Assembly: GCA_027575765.1 (NCBI GenBank)
Contig: JANBPT010000235.1
Coordinates: forward strand, 1 to 51,967
Length of the DNA stretch: 51,967 bases
Source of the DNA: Tieghemiomyces parasiticus
Taxonomy: Eukaryota; Kickxellomycota; Dimargaritomycetes; Dimargaritales; Dimargaritaceae
Direction: 5' to 3'
Shown: positions 47,479 to 51,967 of the stretch, piece by piece
Layout: each line of letters opens with the position of its first letter
Position numbering within the stretch: the first letter of the stretch is position 1
Program-made: the position numbers and the translations under genes
Notes under the pieces: model-generated
The model's input: the letters and a program-made list of their open reading frames with translations, nothing else
What the model was told of the DNA's origin: nothing
Databases searched by the model: none

Positions 47479-49170
47479 ATGGGGCTCGACTTTGCCCGGA
47501 GCCAGTACGAGTCGTTTGTGCTGGCCGCGGGGCTCTTTTCGGGTGCGGCTACGCTCATATCGCTCTGGAGCATGTGGCATCACCTCAAACGGTACCACCA
47601 GCCGGGCCTGCAGCGGTGGGTCATTCGCCTGCTATGGATGACTCCGGTCTACGCCATCACCTCGTGGTTCAGCCTGCAGTCGGTCGATGCCGCCTACTAC
47701 CTCGACACGGTGCGGGATGTGTACGAAGGGTTTGTCATTTACTCCTTCTTCATCCTGCTGGTGAACTACCTGGGCGGCGAACGGGCTCTGCTCATTATGC
47801 TGCACAACCGGCCGGCCACCCCGCACCTGTGGCCCGTCAATTACTGGTTCAAGGAGATGGTGGTGGGTGACCCGTATTCGTACCTATTTTTGAAGCGTGG
47901 CATCCTGCAGTACGTCTACATCAAACCTGTGCTCGCCATCGTCACTATGTTACTCAAGTCCAACCAGGTCTACGAGGACGGCGATTTTTCGCTGGCTAAC
48001 GGCTACTTTTGGGTGTCATTCGTGTACAACCTCAGCGTGTCGCTCTGCCTGTACTGTCTTGCCATCTTTTTCATGGCCACCAAGGCCGACCTTCGACCTT
48101 TCCGTCCGTTCCCGAAATTTCTGTGTGTCAAGGCCATCCTATTCTTTTCTTTCTGGCAGGGCCTGGGCATCTCCGTCCTGGTATCGGTGGGCATCATTCA
48201 CAACACGCCCACAGTGTCAGCCGAAAATATCGCCGTGTTTGTCCAGGATTGGCTAATCTGCCTCGAGATGGTGTTCGCCGCCGTCGGCCACTGGTACTCG
48301 TTTTCGTACACCGATTTCCTGCCCACCAAGCCCATCAGCGGCCGTCTGCCGCTCAAGTACGCCTTTAAAGACGCCATCGGGATTAAGGACATCATCCTGG
48401 ATTCGGTCGATACATACACCGGAGAAGGGTTCAGCTACCGTGCGTTTGACCCCGTCGAGGAACCCTTGCCCCACCACCCTGGAGACCGGCCGCAACTCCG
48501 GCCCGGGGACGCCAAGCGGCTCATGGCTGGGATGCGGTATGCCCACGGCGGAGCGACCAAATACTGGCTACCCGTCGACGGCCGATCGGGCACCCCTGCC
48601 GCCCCCTCGGACCGCACGCCTCTTCTGGGTGGTAACGGTGGCCATGGCGTGGTCTCCCTGGGTAATGACCTACCTGGCTACCTCAGCGACAACACCACCC
48701 ATGACGCTGCCCTCACTTCGCCGCCACTCTTTGACGACGATCTGAACACCCCCGAGAACCGCTACTTTGATCGCCTCTTCGCTGACGCCCTTCAACTGCC
48801 CGCCGAGGGCGACGCCAACTGTCCCGTAATCGACACCTCAACCCTACCCCGTACCGCCTACACCCGGCCGACCTACCCAGGGCCGCGGTCCATCTCCTCC
48901 GGTCGCGGCTCCGCAAGCTCAGCCCGCCGCCTGCGTTCGAAAGGCAACAGTAGTAGTGCTGGTCAAGTACCGGCCCCGTCGGGCCCACGTCGGTCCCCCG
49001 CGTCCTCAGAGAATGCCACCCCGGCACTGGGCACCTCGCCGCCTCGCCAGTCGGGCCACCTAGCTAGATCCTCGGCATCACCAACGTGGGATGCATACCG
49101 GTCCGATGCTGAAGCGACTCCTTGGAATAATGATGACACTTTCTACCGCGCATCTTCGCCGGCGCCTTAG
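47479..49170 (+). CDS. TMEM184/OSTalpha-family seven-helix membrane protein
   Basis: Single-exon gene of 563 residues. Predicted membrane helices lie at about 11-33, 48-66, 81-100, 143-160, 172-198, 214-236 and 252-272, the seven-helix plan of the organic solute transporter alpha/TMEM184/LAZ1 family. Family motifs include YEGFVIYSFFILLVNYLGGE (about 82-101), the LQYVYIKPVLAI region, FFSFWQGLGISVLVS (about 218-232) and EMVFAAVGHWYSFSYTDF (about 258-275). The ~280-residue C-terminus is hydrophilic, Ser/Pro-rich and probably cytoplasmic, with a DAIGIKDIILDSVDTYTG segment just after the last helix. Members act in organic solute or lipid transport and at vacuolar or endosomal membranes; the substrate here is unknown. 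The start ATG is followed directly by MGLDFARS. Confidence 0.93.
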   Translation: MGLDFARSQYESFVLAAGLFSGAATLISLWSMWHHLKRYHQPGLQRWVIRLLWMTPVYAITSWFSLQSVDAAYYLDTVRDVYEGFVIYSFFILLVNYLGGERALLIMLHNRPATPHLWPVNYWFKEMVVGDPYSYLFLKRGILQYVYIKPVLAIVTMLLKSNQVYEDGDFSLANGYFWVSFVYNLSVSLCLYCLAIFFMATKADLRPFRPFPKFLCVKAILFFSFWQGLGISVLVSVGIIHNTPTVSAENIAVFVQDWLICLEMVFAAVGHWYSFSYTDFLPTKPISGRLPLKYAFKDAIGIKDIILDSVDTYTGEGFSYRAFDPVEEPLPHHPGDRPQLRPGDAKRLMAGMRYAHGGATKYWLPVDGRSGTPAAPSDRTPLLGGNGGHGVVSLGNDLPGYLSDNTTHDAALTSPPLFDDDLNTPENRYFDRLFADALQLPAEGDANCPVIDTSTLPRTAYTRPTYPGPRSISSGRGSASSARRLRSKGNSSSAGQVPAPSGPRRSPASSENATPALGTSPPRQSGHLARSSASPTWDAYRSDAEATPWNNDDTFYRASSPAP

Positions 49171-49708
49171 ATGGCTTTACATGGCCAAATTCTGGCGTCT
49201 GAGGTCGGCCATTTTACAGCCCCCTTTCCTCCCATTTTAACCGCCCTGTTATATTTCTTTATCTCGCTCAAAACGTATTCATTCCTTGTATTTTAACCAC
49301 CTCTTCTGCCTTTTATATGTTATGATGCTACCTGCTCTCTCCATGAAACTCTGGTCCCAACATATATAGCGTCGAATAACCGTTTGGTACATTGGTTGGT
49401 ACGACGAGAACGAAAGGGAAAACAAGCAAGCCTATAACTGGATAATGGTTAAGCATCAAGTATAAGCCAATAGGGATGCTCGACTATACTTTTTTTTTCC
49501 ACCGTGTACCACTTGAGTCAAGCCATTACTCTTCCATTCCACTAGCAACTAGGTAAAACCAGGGCTTGACATGGCCGAGGAATCTGTTACCCCGACAGTG
49601 CATTCGACCGTTTCTTCCTCTAGTTGCCGCATCGCCCACTTCGACCCTACCTACCACCCCCTTTTATAATTGACCTTTGTTAATTCAGCTCCCTCACTTC
49701 TCTTTGCC
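49171..49708. other. Intergenic region, TMEM184 to BCD1
   Basis: About 540 bp, AT-richer than the flanking exons, with a T-run near 49491-49499. It contains TATAATT near 49666, about 40 bp upstream of the BCD1 start. No gene is recognised. Confidence 0.5.
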
Positions 49709-50921
49709 ATGAATTCGCCAGCAGGACCGTCCATGGGAGCCAGGCCCACCTGTGAAATATGCCGGACGAACGAATGGAAGTACCGGTGCCCGGGCTGCTT
49801 ACTATTGACATGCTCTCTGCCGTGTTCCAAAGAACACAAAGTACGCACCGGGTGCTCAGGCAAACCTACTCGTAACCATTACATCCCGCTCAAGGTCTTC
49901 ACCGAGGACGACCTACGCAGTGGTAAGTGAGAATTCCCTAGTGATACTGTGAGGCTCGCTCTTCGGAATATCCAGTGGCTTCTCGCATCCCGCGCCTTGC
50001 ACCCTCCTCCCCACCTTTATTGGTATACTAATAATGTTGCTAGGTACTTTGGCGATTACCCATTTGATACACCAGATCTCCTATTTCTCAACGATGTTAT
50101 CCGTGCCTCCGAACACGCTCACCGGGACCCGGCCGTATCTATGCCGCCACCGCAGCGATCCAAACCAAACTCCCCGCTCGAACGGATCCGAAAATCCGCT
50201 GCCCAACGCGGGGTTGACTTGGTCCTCATGCCCACCGGTATGAAGCGGCGGCGCGAGAACCAAACTCGCTGGAATAATTCCTTAAAGGCCCTGCAGTGGA
50301 CATTGGAGTTTCGGTTTCATCATCACCAGCTGCCGGTACCGTCAGAAGGCGGACAGGGCGATAAATCAGTGTTTAATCTTCAGATTGACCGGGTCACAGA
50401 TACCCTAACGTGGTCCACCGTGCTGGGCTCGATCCTCGACCGGCCACTGAAAGGCTACACCTATGTAACGAAGGTGACGGTAGATCCCGGCACGACCCAG
50501 CTGAAAGGAGGCGAGCCTAATCGTCAGCGACCTGAGCCCATGCTACCTGCGTCCATCGCAGCACAGTTTCGCCCTACCGACGCACCTGCTACGCTCGCAC
50601 TCCTCATGGCCAATACCTCCTCAGCTGTAAGTAGCTTCGTAAAGGCCGTCGCACTTGACCTGTTACAACTAAAATGTCCACCAAGGGCCGGTGTATTCAC
50701 GACACTAACGATAGACTTAAACACATTCATCTGCCCCATCCCAGGCCAATGCCCGCGAATATTTCCGACTGGATCCGGAGCAACCCATTCACCAATCACT
50801 CAGTGGCAAACGCATCATCGAATACCCGTCCATCGAGGTTTACACTATTCAGCCCGACGGCCTTGCCGTCGTTACCGAGCCACGGGCTATCACGGCCCCG
50901 CTGGAGCCGTCCAAAAAATAG
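49709..50921 (+). CDS. BCD1: Box C/D snoRNP assembly factor BCD1 (ZNHIT6)
   Basis: Nuclear factor needed for box C/D snoRNA accumulation, working with the R2TP/NUFIP assembly machinery. Exons 49709-49922, 50076-50626 and 50745-50921 give 313 residues, with phases joining cleanly. The HIT zinc finger is at residues 15-49: Cys15, Cys18, Cys27, Cys30, Cys35, Cys39, His43 and Cys49. The exon 1-2 junction gives LRSDLLFLNDVIRASEHAHR, the family's helix after the finger, with the acceptor at 50075. Further conserved parts are LVLMPTGMKRRRENQTRWNN (about 120-139), LQWTLEFRF, and a C-terminal ANAREYFRLDPEQPIHQSLS then GKRIIEYPSIEVY that matches BCD1 and requires exon 3. Without splicing, this C-terminal block is lost. 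A tighter 3' splice site at 50040 would break the frame, so I rejected it. Confidence 0.92.
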
Positions 50922-51967
50922 CTATCCTTAAATAATCATACTCCAATGTGTCACCACACCGTACCGAGATTTATCATTATTTTGGTTGGGCATTGTGGGA
51001 GTGGCCATGTCCAGTCCTGTCAAGAATTCCGCGAGCAGGTCAACCCCACCCCTCCACTCTATATTACAAATATGTCTGATTCGTCCATGTCCTTGTGTCA
51101 CTAGAGGCACTAAACACGCCTTCACCAATTTTTCCCATCTCCTACCTTAATCGATTGGTCGCGCGAGTGTGGACGTTTTTGTCCTCTTCTCTCTCCCTCT
51201 CTCACACACGCTCTACCGAGTGCCCCTGTACGAGTAGATTGAATTACGCGAATTATACCATTCTCCTTCACATCAGCAGTGCCGCTATTTAGACTTTAGG
51301 GAGTCCAAATCTTGAGCCGCAGCTGGTGGAAGGCTGACGCGGACTAATCAGCCTAGTCGACACGAACACAGTACAGATCCTCCCCCTTTAAGTGTCCAAC
51401 AGCACCTCCGTATTACAGTCAACCGCCCGAAACATTACATTATACTAATTTATCGGCCACACACGTTCACCGCCTGATTTCTAATATAACTGTATATATC
51501 ATCAGTACCCCTTATCATGATTCTGATGTCCATAAATGAGGGTCAGGGGGTTGACGGTGGAATGACGAAGCAAAGGGCCGCCCGGAGGCGGCAAGGGCTA
51601 TACACTATCAAGCAAATACAAATTGTAAGTGAAAAAACGGAGGCCGAATTCATCAAGGCTAACTCGGTTGTTCATATAGCAAGTCTGGGCTGCAAAGGGT
51701 CACTTTTCGGAGGTGGTTCTTGAGGGCAAACGGTTTCGCGAGTTTTGTGCGTTAGTTCATTAGTAGTTGCATGGAAGAGTCCGGCAGCTGGCTGCAGGTC
51801 GCCCACTAGTGTCGGAAATACTTGGATGGCGTAGGCAAACCCCACTAGGGCACGCATTTTCCCTAGTGCGATTTATAGGCACTACACTGATGTTGTGTCG
51901 GCTCCGTCCGACGATTCCGCGCCAGGCTCTTTGATACCTCCGGTGGCGACACATTCCTGTGCGGGAG
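50922..51967. other. 3' end of window, no supported gene
   Basis: About 1 kb. One short frame (51517-51723, 68 codons) contains a good GTAAGT donor at 51627, so it could be a first exon of a gene running beyond the window. Nothing else supports it. Confidence 0.4.

Noticed and set aside
50030..50040. TTGCTAG as the BCD1 intron 1 acceptor
   Set aside because: It puts the downstream exon out of frame; the CCAG ending at 50075 restores the conserved BCD1 helix.

Overview
The window is eukaryotic nuclear DNA, most likely from an early-diverging filamentous fungus. Coding exons are GC-rich with C/G-rich third positions. Many genes carry short introns (about 80-230 bp) with a strong GTAAGT-type donor and a CAG/TAG acceptor, and first coding exons are often very short. 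The gene set is fungal/opisthokont housekeeping: RPA2, RAD9, MAK16, UBP2, NUP42, proteasome alpha-4, MED7, GPATCH1, BCD1 and a TMEM184 protein, plus a DAP-family protein. The lineage is an inference. The style would fit Zoopagomycota (for example Dimargaritales), but nothing in the sequence proves it. I saw no tRNA, rRNA, CRISPR array, intact transposon or virus.

Layout. 1-1.3 kb: no gene. 1.3-6.2 kb: RPA2 (+) and RAD9 (-) converge; both act on single-stranded DNA in replication and checkpoint signalling. 6.9-9.9 kb: MAK16 (+) and a two-exon DAP1-family protein (+). 9.9-13.2 kb: gene-poor, with traces of decayed coding sequence, including a broken secreted-protein gene. 13.2-18.5 kb: the deubiquitinase UBP2 (+) converges on a glycine-rich low-complexity protein gene (-). 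20.4-24.1 kb: two genes for secreted proteins in otherwise empty DNA, each with a TATAAATA box about 150 bp upstream of its start. 24.8-32.9 kb: compact block of NUP42 (+), proteasome alpha-4 (-), MED7 (+, seven exons) and GPATCH1 (-). 34.5-35.3 kb: an unknown 248-residue protein with an internal tandem duplication (-). 35.3-41.5 kb: a long gene-poor stretch. 41.5-50.9 kb: a large bromodomain protein (+), TMEM184 (+) and BCD1 (+). The last kilobase holds no recognisable gene.

How the genes relate. Most are unlinked housekeeping functions: ribosome assembly (MAK16, BCD1), splicing/RNA (GPATCH1), mRNA export (NUP42), transcription and chromatin (MED7, bromodomain protein), the ubiquitin-proteasome system (UBP2, alpha-4) and the DNA checkpoint (RPA2, RAD9). 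The accessory parts are the secreted proteins, the duplicated-repeat protein, the glycine-rich protein and a pair of diverged ~85-bp hairpin elements at 33.9 and 38.5 kb in the two gene-poor regions. No multi-gene undescribed system is evident. The best leads are the DAP1-like protein, the hairpin element pair, a possible Kex2-processed secreted peptide and a GPATCH1 with a degenerate G-patch.
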